Assembly (NCBI GenBank): GCA_035650255.1
Contig: DASRIA010000052.1
Location: 41,121-105,120 of the forward strand
DNA length: 64,000 bases
DNA from: DASRIA01 sp035650255
Lineage (GTDB): Bacteria > Actinomycetota > Thermoleophilia > Solirubrobacterales > JBBDJG01
Direction: 5' to 3'
Position numbers and translations under genes: made by a program
Notes under the pieces: model-generated
What the model saw: only the letters and a program-made list of their open reading frames with translations
Told to the model about the DNA's origin: nothing
Databases searched by the model: none
In this document: in pieces, positions 48,583 to 55,900 of the stretch
How positions within the stretch are numbered: the stretch's first letter is position 1
Layout: each line of letters opens with the position of its first letter

Positions 48583-49526
48583 TCGTACACCTCGCGGTAC
48601 TTGCGCACCAGGCGGATGCTGATCAGGTTCAAGATGAACGTGGCCACGAACAGGGTTGCCGCCACGGCGAAGATCGTCTTGTACTCGATGCTCCCGGTCG
48701 GCACGTCGCCGATCCCGACCTGGGCGATGTAGGCGGTCATGGTCTCGATCTGCTCGAGCGGGTTGATCGACATCGACGGTCGCAAGCCGGCGGCGATCGT
48801 GACGATCATCGTCTCGCCGACGGCCCGCGAGATGCCGAGCACGAACGACGCCACGATGCCCGACAGCGCGGCCGGGACGACGACTCGGGTGGAGACCTGC
48901 ATTCGCGACGCGCCCAAGCCGAACGCTCCCTCACGCAGCGCGTGCGGGACCGCGGTCATCGCGTCATCGGAGAGCGAGGCCACGGTCGGCAGGATCATGA
49001 TCCCCATCACGAGCCCGGCCGAGAGCGCGTTGAAGACCGTTACGTCGAGCCCGATGTCCTGCAGCAGCGGGGTGAAGAACGTGAGCGCGAAGTAGCCGTA
49101 GACCACGGTCGGGATCCCGGCCAGCACCTCGAGCGCCGGCTTCAGCCACTGGCGCGTGCGCGGGCGGGCATATTCGGACAGGTAGATCGCGGCCCCCAGG
49201 CCGAACGGCAGCGCGACCACGCAGGCCCAGAACGTGGTGGTCAGCGTGCCGACGATCAAGGGCAGCACGCCGAAGCTGGACGGCGTGAACAGCGGTGACC
49301 AGTCCGTGCCGGTGAAGAACTCGCCGATCGAAACCTCTTGGAAGAACTCGATCGTCGGCCCGGCGAGCGCGACGACGATGCCCACCGTGGTGAGCACGGA
49401 CACCGCGGCACACCCCATCAGCGCGTACTTGATCGCGGTCTCGCCGGTGCGGCGCCGTGATGTGGTGAGCCGGCGCGCGATCTGCGCGCCGGCTCCCACG
49501 GCTTCAGCTCGTGATGCCGCCTCCAA
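48579..49526 (-). CDS. pstC: Phosphate ABC transporter permease PstC
   Basis: A 315-residue membrane protein, six transmembrane segments, with coupling loop 'REGAFGLGASRMQVSTRVVVPAALSGI' and 'GISRAVGETMIVTIAAG' typical of PstC. The reading frame starts with TTG 49526, directly after the pstS TAG stop; no ATG or GTG is as close, so a reinitiation-type start is likely. The N-terminal ~30 residues are basic and cytoplasmic. Confidence 0.95.
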   Translation of the reverse strand: MEAASRAEAVGAGAQIARRLTTSRRRTGETAIKYALMGCAAVSVLTTVGIVVALAGPTIEFFQEVSIGEFFTGTDWSPLFTPSSFGVLPLIVGTLTTTFWACVVALPFGLGAAIYLSEYARPRTRQWLKPALEVLAGIPTVVYGYFALTFFTPLLQDIGLDVTVFNALSAGLVMGIMILPTVASLSDDAMTAVPHALREGAFGLGASRMQVSTRVVVPAALSGIVASFVLGISRAVGETMIVTIAAGLRPSMSINPLEQIETMTAYIAQVGIGDVPTGSIEYKTIFAVAATLFVATFILNLISIRLVRKYREVYE

Positions 49527-50468
49527 CTAGCCCGCCAGCTGGGCGACGGCGTCCTTCGACTGCTGCGCCTGCTCCTGGGTGAGCGGGACGAACTGCGCCT
49601 GCTCGGCGATCGCCTCGTAGTTGTCGACGTAGAACTGCACGAACTCCCTGACCTCGGGCTTCTGCAGCGCCTTGTCGGACGGGTAGATGAACAGCGGCCG
49701 GGCGAGCGGCTTGTAGCTGCCGTTCTGCACGGTCTCGTTGGTGGGCGCGACGCACCCGTCCCCGCCGTCGATCTCCACGGTCTTCACCTTGCCCTCGTTG
49801 GCGAGGGCGTAGGAGAGCCCGAAGTACCCCAGGTTGCCCTTGCCTCCGGAGACCCCCTGGACCGTGACGTTGTCGTCCTCGGAGGGGCTGTAGTCGGAGC
49901 GGCTGCGGCCTTCCTCGCCGTTGATCGCCTCGGTGAAGTAGTCGAACGTCCCCGAGTCGGTGCCCGCGCCGAACAACTCCATCCGCTCGTCGGGGAAGTC
50001 GCTCTTGACCTGGTTCCAGCTGCCGACGCTGGAGCCCTTGTCCCAGATCTTCTTCACCTCGGCCACGGTCAGGCAGGTCGCCCAGTCGTTTTCCGGGTTG
50101 ACCACCACCGCGAGGCCGTCGTTCGCAACCTGGACCTCCTCGTAGGCGATGTTCTTCTTCTTGCAGGCGTCGATCTCTTCTTGCTCGATCTCGCGAGACG
50201 CGTCGGAGATGTCAGTCTCGCCAGCACAGAACTTCTCGAAGCCGCCACCGGTTCCGGAGACGCCGACCGTGATGCGCACGTCCGGGTTCTCCTCGCGGAA
50301 CAGTTCCGCCGCTGCTTCCGAGAGCGGTCCGACCGTGCTCGAGCCGTCTATCCGGATCGACCCCGAGAGGCTTCCGGCACTTGCCTTGTCGTCACCGCCG
50401 CACGCGCTCGCGAACAGTGGCAGGGACAGCAGCATGAAGACTGCTGGGAACAGCAGGCGTGAGCGCAC
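49527..50468 (-). CDS. pstS: Phosphate-binding lipoprotein PstS
   Basis: Extracytoplasmic phosphate receptor. 313 residues starting with GTG 50468 after a perfect AAGGAGG site. The signal peptide ends in lipobox FASAC, giving a lipid-anchored Cys followed by a GGDDKAS linker. Phosphate-contact motifs are 'GSSTVGPLSE' and 'GVSGTGGGF', with the later 'GAGTDSGTFDYFTEAI'. First gene of pstSCAB-phoU under a four-unit PHO box (50528-50571). Confidence 0.97.
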   Translation of the reverse strand: MRSRLLFPAVFMLLSLPLFASACGGDDKASAGSLSGSIRIDGSSTVGPLSEAAAELFREENPDVRITVGVSGTGGGFEKFCAGETDISDASREIEQEEIDACKKKNIAYEEVQVANDGLAVVVNPENDWATCLTVAEVKKIWDKGSSVGSWNQVKSDFPDERMELFGAGTDSGTFDYFTEAINGEEGRSRSDYSPSEDDNVTVQGVSGGKGNLGYFGLSYALANEGKVKTVEIDGGDGCVAPTNETVQNGSYKPLARPLFIYPSDKALQKPEVREFVQFYVDNYEAIAEQAQFVPLTQEQAQQSKDAVAQLAG

Positions 50469-50505
50469 GCGCGCCCTCCTTTATCGTTTGAACTCATCGG
50501 GGTCC

Positions 50506-50571
50506 AGCGTCGCCGCAGAGGGCGCCAAGCTGGTTAAAGGCGCGTGTCCGCGATGTGAAAAACCTGTGAAG
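50506..50571 (-). promoter_or_regulatory. PHO box of pstS (shared with the divergent regulator)
   Basis: On the minus strand the units CTTCACA, TTTCACA, GGACACG and TTTAACC lie on an 11-bp period (50571 down to 50528). Sixteen nt further is GACGCT (50511-50506), a poor -10 but at the same distance as in the other three promoters. It is followed by a ~35-base leader with an AAGGAGG site before the pstS GTG. Confidence 0.75.
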
Positions 50572-50600
50572 TGCTCTCGCGCACCGAGGTGGGCCGCCTC

Positions 50601-50606
50601 TACACT
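50601..50606 (+). promoter_or_regulatory. -10 element of the response-regulator gene, leaderless
   Basis: TACACT lies eight bases before the GTG at 50615, and no ribosome-binding site intervenes, so the transcript probably begins at or next to the start codon. The divergent PHO box lies 30 bases upstream and could autoregulate the gene. Confidence 0.5.
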
Positions 50607-50614
50607 GGGGGCCA

Positions 50615-51427
50615 GTGGAACCGCTCGAAAGCGTTCCGGTGGGCACACCCGATCAGACGTCGCCGTCCGCGGCTCCCGCGGCGGCCCGCGTCGCGATCAT
50701 CGACTCGGACAGCGGGTTCGTGCGCGTGCTGGTCAAGCGCGTGGGCGCCGTCGGCTGGCAGTCGCACGTCCTGAGCAGCGCTCCGCCCGTCGAAGAGGTG
50801 CAGGCTTTGCGCCAGCACGCGGTGGTGATCGACCCGGCGATGCTGGGACCGGAGGCGTGGACCTATCTGGGGCGTCTGTGCGCAGCCTCGCCGAGCCAGG
50901 CGGTCGTGGTCTGCACCGGTCCCACCTCGGTGGCCCAGCGTGTGCGGGGCCTGCGACTCGGCGTGGACGACTGGGTCACGAAACCGTGTCACCCCGAGGA
51001 GGTGCTGGCCAGGGTCGAGGCAGCGCTGCGCGCACGACAGATCGCCGCCGCCGGGTCGGAGGAAGCCGAGCCGACCGTCGCGGGCGAGCTGGAGATCCGG
51101 CCGGAGATGTTCGAGGCGTTCGTCGGCGGCCGGCCGCTGGGGCTGACCCGCCGCGAGTTCGAGCTGCTGCAGCTGCTGGCATCGTCAGCGGCGCGCGTGA
51201 TCCCGCGAGAGCGCATCTACGAACGCGTCTGGGGCTACCACATGGCCCACGGCGACCGGTCCGTGGACGTCTTCGTCCGCAAACTGCGGCGAAAGCTCGA
51301 GGCCGCGTCCCCGGGGTGGCAATACGTCCACACGCATTTCGGCGTGGGCTACCGCTTCGACGCGCAGGAGACCGCGGACGCCGGCGAGGAGCCGCCCGCG
51401 GGCTCTGCTAGCTTGCCCCCGGCCTGA
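50615..51427 (+). CDS. PhoB/RegX3-like response regulator
   Basis: A 270-residue OmpR-class regulator. The receiver domain (about residues 24-140) keeps the phosphoacceptor D73 ('VVIDPAML'), T101 ('VVCTGPTS') and K123 ('VTKPCHPEE'), although the N-terminal acidic pocket reads 'IIDSDSG'. The winged helix (about 165-250) is almost the same as in the receiver-less paralogue at 41104. Its position between PHO-box pstS and the DUF47/PiT genes makes it the likely master regulator of the PHO boxes in this window. No PhoR-like kinase is present nearby, so the kinase is encoded elsewhere. Confidence 0.9.
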   Translation: MEPLESVPVGTPDQTSPSAAPAAARVAIIDSDSGFVRVLVKRVGAVGWQSHVLSSAPPVEEVQALRQHAVVIDPAMLGPEAWTYLGRLCAASPSQAVVVCTGPTSVAQRVRGLRLGVDDWVTKPCHPEEVLARVEAALRARQIAAAGSEEAEPTVAGELEIRPEMFEAFVGGRPLGLTRREFELLQLLASSAARVIPRERIYERVWGYHMAHGDRSVDVFVRKLRRKLEAASPGWQYVHTHFGVGYRFDAQETADAGEEPPAGSASLPPA

Positions 51428-51452
51428 GGATCCTTCCTCGAGGCTGCCACCG

Positions 51453-52073
51453 ATGGCCAGACTCAGCCTCGTTCCAAAAGACCGCGAGTTCTTCCGCCTG
51501 TTCGACGAGGCGGGAACGAACATCCTGCGCGCCGCCCAGCTACTGGACCAGCTGATGAAGTCGTGGCCGGAGGCCGGGGGGCTGGGACGGGACATCCTGA
51601 TCTGCGAGCAGGAGGGCGACCGGATCACCCACGACATCATCCACCGGCTGAACAGCACGTCGGTGACTCCCATCGACCGGGAGGACATCTTCGCGCTGGC
51701 ATCCGGGCTGGACGACATCGTGGACTTCACCGAGGAAGCGGCCGATTTCATGGGCCTCTACAACATCGAAGCGCCCATGGAGCAGGCCCTGCAGCTGACG
51801 CGGGTCCTCGAGGATTCGTGCCGCAACATCGCGCAAGCGCTCGAGCGGCTGCGGGGCTTCCAGGACCTGAACCACTATCTCGTCGAGGTCAACCGGCTGG
51901 AGAACGAGGGCGACCGCATCACGCGTGAGGCTCTCGCCTCGCTGTTCAGCGGCGGGATCGACCCGATGGTCGTGATCCGTTGGAAAGACATCTTCGACCG
52001 GCTCGAGCACGCGATCGACGCGACCGAGAAGGTCGCCAACATTCTCGAAGGCATCGTCGTGAAGCACACCTGA
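51453..52073 (+). CDS. DUF47/PhoU-like protein, PiT-transporter accessory
   Basis: A 206-residue helical protein of the DUF47 (TIGR00153-like) family, a distant PhoU relative. Characteristic segments are 'EGDRITHDIIHRLNSTSVTPIDREDIFALASGLDDIVDFTEEA' and 'WKDIFDRLEHAIDATEKVANILEGIVVKH'. Family members regulate or assist the Pit-type phosphate transporter that usually follows, as here (54 bases downstream). Confidence 0.93.
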   Translation: MARLSLVPKDREFFRLFDEAGTNILRAAQLLDQLMKSWPEAGGLGRDILICEQEGDRITHDIIHRLNSTSVTPIDREDIFALASGLDDIVDFTEEAADFMGLYNIEAPMEQALQLTRVLEDSCRNIAQALERLRGFQDLNHYLVEVNRLENEGDRITREALASLFSGGIDPMVVIRWKDIFDRLEHAIDATEKVANILEGIVVKHT

Positions 52074-52127
52074 TCCACGGCTGCCGTCGCGGCGGCAGGG
52101 TTCGGGAAAAACAGCGAAGAGAGGGCA

Positions 52128-53261
52128 ATGGACAGCGACATCGTGCTCGTGATCGTCGTGGCGACCGCGCTCGCGTTCGACTTCACGAACGGGTTCCACG
52201 ACACGGCGAACGTCGTCGCGACAGGGATCTCCACCAGGGCCGTGCCGCCGCGGACCGCCGTCGCTGGTGCGGCGATCCTGAACTTCGTGGGCGCCTTCAT
52301 CTCGCTGGAGGTTGCCGCCACCGTCGCAAAGGGCATCGTCGACGCGGACTTGATCACGCCGACCATCGTGTTCGCCGGCCTGATCGGGGCGATCGCCTGG
52401 AACCTGATCACGTGGTGGTACGGGTTGCCGTCCAGCTCGTCGCACGCGCTGATCGGGGGAGTGGTCGGGGCGGCGCTGGTAGCCGAAGGGACGCAGGCTG
52501 TGATCGGCGAGGGCCTGGTCGGGAAGGTGATGATCCCGGCTCTGATCGCGCCGACCCTGGCCTTCGCCGCCGCCGGCGTGTCGATCTTATGTGCCTACAC
52601 GATCATCGGCCGGCTGCGGCCGGCTGCGGTGAACCGCGGATTCCGGCTGGGGCAGATCGTGTCGGGCGGGCTACTGGCGCTGTCGCACGGCACCAACGAC
52701 GCGCAGAAGACGATGGGCATCATCACGCTGGCGCTGATCGCGAACGGCAACATCGCGTCGGACGACTTCCACGTACCGACCTGGGTCGTCGTCTCCGCCG
52801 CCACCGCAATCGCGCTGGGGACGTACGCCGGCGGCTGGCGCATCATCCGGACACTCGGCACGCGGATCATCAAGATGGACCCGGCGCAGGGCTTCGCGGC
52901 CCAGGGAGCGGGGGCGACCGTGATCCTCGCCTCGTCGCACTTCGGCTACCCGCTGTCCACGACCCACACGATCTCGGGCGCCGTGATGGGAGCCGGCGCG
53001 GCGAAGCGCCTGTCGGCAGTGCGGTGGGGAGTCGCGGGCAACATCGTCATGGCCTGGATACTCACGATCCCGGCCGCGGGGGCGATCGGCGGGCTCGCGT
53101 TCGGCGTCACACGCATCTTCGGCACCGGAGCGCTCGGGCCGATCGTGGTTTCCCTGCTCGCGCTGGGCGTGATTGCGGCGATCTTCGGGCGCCGCGCTCA
53201 GGCGGTCGTCCAGGCGACCGCGCCCGCACCGCGGGCCGGGGTCAGCGAGTCGTCGCCGTGA
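52128..53261 (+). CDS. pit: PiT family inorganic phosphate transporter
   Basis: A 377-residue low-affinity, proton-coupled phosphate transporter with about ten transmembrane helices. Both copies of the PD001131 signature are present: 'FDFTNGFHDTANVVAT' and 'LSHGTNDAQKTMGI', and 'WWYGLPSSSSHALIGG' and 'YPLSTTHTISGAVMG' are typical of the family. It follows the DUF47 accessory gene and overlaps the next small membrane protein by four bases. Metal-phosphate (Me-HPO4) is the usual substrate. Confidence 0.96.
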   Translation: MDSDIVLVIVVATALAFDFTNGFHDTANVVATGISTRAVPPRTAVAGAAILNFVGAFISLEVAATVAKGIVDADLITPTIVFAGLIGAIAWNLITWWYGLPSSSSHALIGGVVGAALVAEGTQAVIGEGLVGKVMIPALIAPTLAFAAAGVSILCAYTIIGRLRPAAVNRGFRLGQIVSGGLLALSHGTNDAQKTMGIITLALIANGNIASDDFHVPTWVVVSAATAIALGTYAGGWRIIRTLGTRIIKMDPAQGFAAQGAGATVILASSHFGYPLSTTHTISGAVMGAGAAKRLSAVRWGVAGNIVMAWILTIPAAGAIGGLAFGVTRIFGTGALGPIVVSLLALGVIAAIFGRRAQAVVQATAPAPRAGVSESSP

Positions 53262-53500
53262 TCCTCGGCGCCGTGGTCGACTGGGAAGCGATGCTGGACG
53301 TCGTGGTGGCGTCGCTGATCGGCGCGATCGGCGTCACGATCGTGTTCTCGCTCGCCATCTTCGGCGCGACCCGCTATGCGGAGGTGCGCCGGGAGGACCG
53401 GATCGCGGGGGCGTTCGGCTACGCGGCGCTGACGGCTGCCGGTCTCGCCGTCACGGGGCTCGCCGTCGCCGTCGGCCTGTACGAGATGCTGTCCAAGTAG
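53258..53500 (+). CDS. Small two-helix membrane protein coupled to pit (80 aa)
   Basis: An 80-residue protein starting with GTG 53258, overlapping the pit stop (GTGA). Two hydrophobic helices ('MLDVVVASLIGAIGVTIVFSLAIFG' around residue 10-35 and a second at about 50-72) flank a charged loop 'RREDR'. Tight coupling suggests that it assists or regulates the PiT transporter. I do not recognise a named family. Confidence 0.75.
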   Translation: MILGAVVDWEAMLDVVVASLIGAIGVTIVFSLAIFGATRYAEVRREDRIAGAFGYAALTAAGLAVTGLAVAVGLYEMLSK

Positions 53501-53511
53501 AGGCGCCGCCC

Positions 53512-53517
53512 TACAAT
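53512..53517 (+). promoter_or_regulatory. -10 element of a leaderless membrane-protein gene
   Basis: TACAAT, close to the TATAAT consensus, ends eight bases before the GTG at 53525 with no ribosome-binding site in between. The next gene is therefore probably transcribed on its own as a leaderless mRNA, not only as the end of the pit operon. Confidence 0.5.
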
Positions 53518-53524
53518 CCGGGTC

Positions 53525-53887
53525 GTGGAGCTCAAGACGGTCCGCAACATCGCGATCATCGCCGCCGTCGCGCTGGCGATCGCCTTCATCCCGGGCGGGA
53601 ACGACACGGCCGAGCTGGCCCTGGCGATCCTGTCGCTCGCGTTCATGGCCGCGATCGGGTTCCTCGGCTACCGCCTCTACATGGAGCACAAGTTCACGCT
53701 CTGGAGCATGAGCGACCGGCACCGCGCGCAGTTCTACGCGGGCTTCACGGTGGCGTTCATGACGCTCACCGCCACCGACCGCCTCCTCGGCGAGGGCGTC
53801 GGAACGGTGCTCTGGCTCGCGCTGCTCGCGGGCTCGGTCCTGGCTGTCTACAACGCCTGGGTCGAGTCCCGCCGCTACAGCATCTAG
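53525..53887 (+). CDS. Small polytopic membrane protein (120 aa)
   Basis: A 120-residue protein with four hydrophobic helices (about residues 8-22, 30-50, 68-85 and 92-110). Starts with GTG 53525. A charged loop 'YRLYMEHKFTLWSMSDRHRAQ' connects helices 2 and 3. No cysteine, no known motif; the family looks actinobacterial but I cannot name it. It follows the phosphate-transporter genes by 24 bases yet has its own -10 box. Confidence 0.7.
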   Translation: MELKTVRNIAIIAAVALAIAFIPGGNDTAELALAILSLAFMAAIGFLGYRLYMEHKFTLWSMSDRHRAQFYAGFTVAFMTLTATDRLLGEGVGTVLWLALLAGSVLAVYNAWVESRRYSI

Positions 53888-53923
53888 GCACTCTGTCTAG
53901 GCAGACCGGCCCGTCTTTCGTGA

Positions 53924-53942
53924 CACGCTCGTGCTGAGCGTG
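53924..53942. terminator. Hairpin upstream of the TadE-like genes
   Basis: CACGCTC and GAGCGTG form a 7-bp stem with a 5-base loop 37 bases after the stop of the polytopic membrane protein. It is followed by GCACTGG, not a U-run, so it is at best a weak terminator for the upstream transcript. Confidence 0.4.
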
Positions 53943-53977
53943 CACTGGTGCGGTCCTAGCCTTCGTGGGCGTCAAGG

Positions 53978-54331
53978 ATGCCCACTGCCACAGCACAACG
54001 GACGGAATCCGAGCGCGGGCAGGCGGCGGTCGAGCTGCTCGGCGCGCTGCCCGCGCTGATACTCGTCGCGCTCGCCGCCTGGCAGCTGGTGCTGGCCGGC
54101 CAGGCGGGGTGGCTGGCGGGCAACGCGGCCCGCGTGGGCGCCCGGGCCGCCGCGGTGGGTGAGAACCCGCAGACCGCCGTGCGCAGCGCGCTGCCGGCGC
54201 ACCTGCGCCGTGGGCTGCGCGTGTCGGGCCGTGAGGGCGCCGTGACGGTGCACGTGCGCGTGCCGATCGTGATGCGCGGCTGGGGCTCGCCGCTGCGGAT
54301 CGGCGCGACGTCGGGACTGCCCGGGCGATGA
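53978..54331 (+). CDS. TadE-like pilus/secreted protein
   Basis: A 117-residue protein with a short basic N-terminus, then 'ERGQAAVELLGALPALILVALAAWQLVLAG', the type IV prepilin-like helix of TadE/TadF minor pilins (conserved E five residues into the hydrophobic segment). The rest is a small soluble domain. It starts with ATG 53978 and overlaps the next TadE-like gene by four bases. It would be inserted in the membrane and possibly processed by a prepilin peptidase. No Tad motor gene is near. Confidence 0.8.
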   Translation: MPTATAQRTESERGQAAVELLGALPALILVALAAWQLVLAGQAGWLAGNAARVGARAAAVGENPQTAVRSALPAHLRRGLRVSGREGAVTVHVRVPIVMRGWGSPLRIGATSGLPGR

Positions 54332-54660
54332 GCGCGCGCGGCCAGGCCAGCGTGGAGCTGCTCGCAAGCACCGTCGTGCTCCTGCTCGCCGGCGTCGCAT
54401 TGCTCCAGGTGCTGGCCGCCGGGCGGATGTCCGCGATCGCGGACGGCGCGGCCGAGGCCGCTGCGATCGCCACCGTGAACGGCCGCGATCCGGAGCAGGC
54501 CGCGCGGGCGGCGGCACCCGGATGGGCACGCGGCCGCCTGCACGTGCGGGAGCGGGGCGGACGCGTGGCCGTGACGCTCGGGATGCCCGCCATCCTGCGC
54601 ACCGTGCGCGGCCCGGTGCGCGTGACGGCCGCGGCGGCGGTGCGGCCCGCGCGCGAATGA
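54328..54660 (+). CDS. TadE/TadF-like pilus protein
   Basis: A 110-residue protein beginning MSARGQASVELLASTVVLLLAGVALLQ, again the GQxxVE-type minor-pilin helix, followed by a short Ala-rich soluble part 'RLHVRERGGRVAVTLGMPAIL'. It overlaps its neighbours by four bases on both sides (ATGA), so the three genes are one translational unit. Its similarity to the preceding gene suggests a duplication. Confidence 0.78.
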   Translation: MSARGQASVELLASTVVLLLAGVALLQVLAAGRMSAIADGAAEAAAIATVNGRDPEQAARAAAPGWARGRLHVRERGGRVAVTLGMPAILRTVRGPVRVTAAAAVRPARE

Positions 54661-55133
54661 CGTCCGCGGCCCGGCGCGCGCTGGCGCTGCTGGTGGAGCC
54701 GCCCGAGGGCGGGCCCCGGGCGCCGGCGGCTCCCGGCCCGCCGCTCGACGTCGCCGTCACCGGCCTGAGCGGCGGCTGCGGCGCGTCCACGGTTGCCCAA
54801 GGGCTGCGCCGCGAGCTGCCCGGCGCGCGCGTGATCGACGGCTTTGCTCCAGCGAGCGTGGACGTGCTGGTGGTGGTCGCCGGCCGCACCGGCCTGCCCG
54901 TGCTCGCGCGGCTCGTGGCCGACCGGCTGCGCTTGCGGCACGAGTCAGTGGTGCTGGTCGCCAACCGTCCCGAGGACCCACAGGAGTGGGAGCCGTTGGA
55001 GGCGGTGTGCGTGCCGCAGTCGCGGTTCGGGGTGCTGCTGCTCGCACGCGGCCGGCGCGCGCCGGGCTCGTTCGGCGCGGCGCTGCGCCAGGTGGCTGTC
55101 CGCGTCCAGGGCGCGGCGCCCGGGAGCGCCTGA
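54657..55133 (+). CDS. CpaE/ParA-like protein with a degenerate P-loop
   Basis: A 158-residue protein with 'VAVTGLSGGCGASTVAQGLRREL', which matches the deviant Walker A position of MinD/CpaE ATPases, but both lysines of KGGxGKT are replaced (S and A), so ATP hydrolysis is unlikely. The rest ('VDVLVVVAGRTGLPVLARLVADRL', 'SVVLVANRPED') follows the Rossmann-like order of that fold in shortened form. Coupled to two TadE-like genes, it may be a scaffold for localising the pilus proteins. The call is tentative. Confidence 0.6.
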   Translation: MTSAARRALALLVEPPEGGPRAPAAPGPPLDVAVTGLSGGCGASTVAQGLRRELPGARVIDGFAPASVDVLVVVAGRTGLPVLARLVADRLRLRHESVVLVANRPEDPQEWEPLEAVCVPQSRFGVLLLARGRRAPGSFGAALRQVAVRVQGAAPGSA

Positions 55134-55136
55134 CGC

Positions 55137-55727
55137 CTAAGGCGCCGCCGGCTGCCTCGGCAGCAGCCGGTGGCCGTCCACCACGGCTGTCGCCACATCG
55201 ACGAGCTTGCGGTTCGCGTCGCGAGATTGGTCACGCAGCATCGCGAAGGCACTCGCCTCGTCGATCGAGTGGCGCTCCATCAAGATCCCCTTGGCCCGCT
55301 CGGTCACGGCGCGGCGCCCGAAGGCTCCCTCGAGATCGTGGTACTCGGCAAACCGGCGCAGGACGATGTCGATCGAACTCTGCCAGTCCCTGGCGTCGGC
55401 GTCCGTGATGTACGCGAACACTCCTCGCTTGGAAGCTTCCTTCACGAACTCCGGCGCAGAGGCGTGAAGCAGCACGATCACGGGACACGCTGCTTCCTTG
55501 ACGATCTTCTCGATCAGCCCGAGGGCGTGCGCGGAGCTCTCGCCAAGCCCGACCAGCGCGACGTCTGGTCGCTCTCTGACCGTGACGGCGCCCACGTCTT
55601 GCACCTCGATCTCGCGCGCGATCACCTCGTGGCCGAGCGCGGCGACGATGGGGGCGACCAAGGCGAGGCGATCCTTGCGCTCGTTCGCGATCAGCACACG
55701 CAGGTGCTCGGTTTCCAGGTGGTTCAT
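55137..55727 (-). CDS. ANTAR-domain RNA-binding regulator with pseudo-receiver
   Basis: A 196-residue response-regulator-like antiterminator. The N-terminal ~120 residues have the receiver fold ('LRVLIANERKDRLALVAPIVAALGHEV'), but the phosphoacceptor position reads 'VALVGLGES', Gly instead of Asp, so it is not phosphorylated in the classical way. The C-terminal ANTAR domain (about 130-185, 'AVTERAKGILMERHSIDEASAFAMLRDQSRDAN') is intact with the A-K-G-x-L-M core that binds dual-hexaloop RNA. Its target is not obvious in the window. It converges on the CpaE-like gene with a three-base gap. Confidence 0.92.
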   Translation of the reverse strand: MNHLETEHLRVLIANERKDRLALVAPIVAALGHEVIAREIEVQDVGAVTVRERPDVALVGLGESSAHALGLIEKIVKEAACPVIVLLHASAPEFVKEASKRGVFAYITDADARDWQSSIDIVLRRFAEYHDLEGAFGRRAVTERAKGILMERHSIDEASAFAMLRDQSRDANRKLVDVATAVVDGHRLLPRQPAAP

Positions 55728-55790
55728 CGTGCTCCCCTGAGCTGAGTCTAGCTTCGCCCGCTGGACTTCCAGCCAGGGTGTTGTTACCGT

Positions 55791-55900
55791 GAGTATCCCT
55801 GCCCAAGCACCTCGGCAGGCTGCTTTTCCGGCTCCGACACCCGGCCGGCGCTTACAGGTCCGACCCCAGCGGTCGGCAGAGCCAAGCGTTAGGAGCCGGC
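55791..55900 (+). promoter_or_regulatory. Possible structured 5' leader of the mmpL gene
   Basis: After a weak -10 (GAGTAT, 55791-55796) the ~100-base leader can form CCTGCC/GGCAGG (55798-55803 with 55814-55819), CCGACC/GGTCGG (55860-55865 with 55871-55876), and an enclosing GGCTC/GAGCC helix (55830-55834 with 55879-55883), just before the TTAGGAGC ribosome-binding region. I cannot match it to a known riboswitch. GC-rich sequence folds easily, so confidence is low. Confidence 0.3.

Noticed and set aside
50469..51427. Search for a PhoR-like histidine kinase near the response regulator
   Set aside because: None of the frames around the regulator contains H-box or ATPase motifs of a sensor kinase; the kinase must lie elsewhere.
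55797..55900. mmpL leader as a known riboswitch (c-di-GMP, c-di-AMP, TPP, cobalamin)
   Set aside because: Core conserved motifs of these classes are not recognisable; it is kept only as a low-confidence structured leader.
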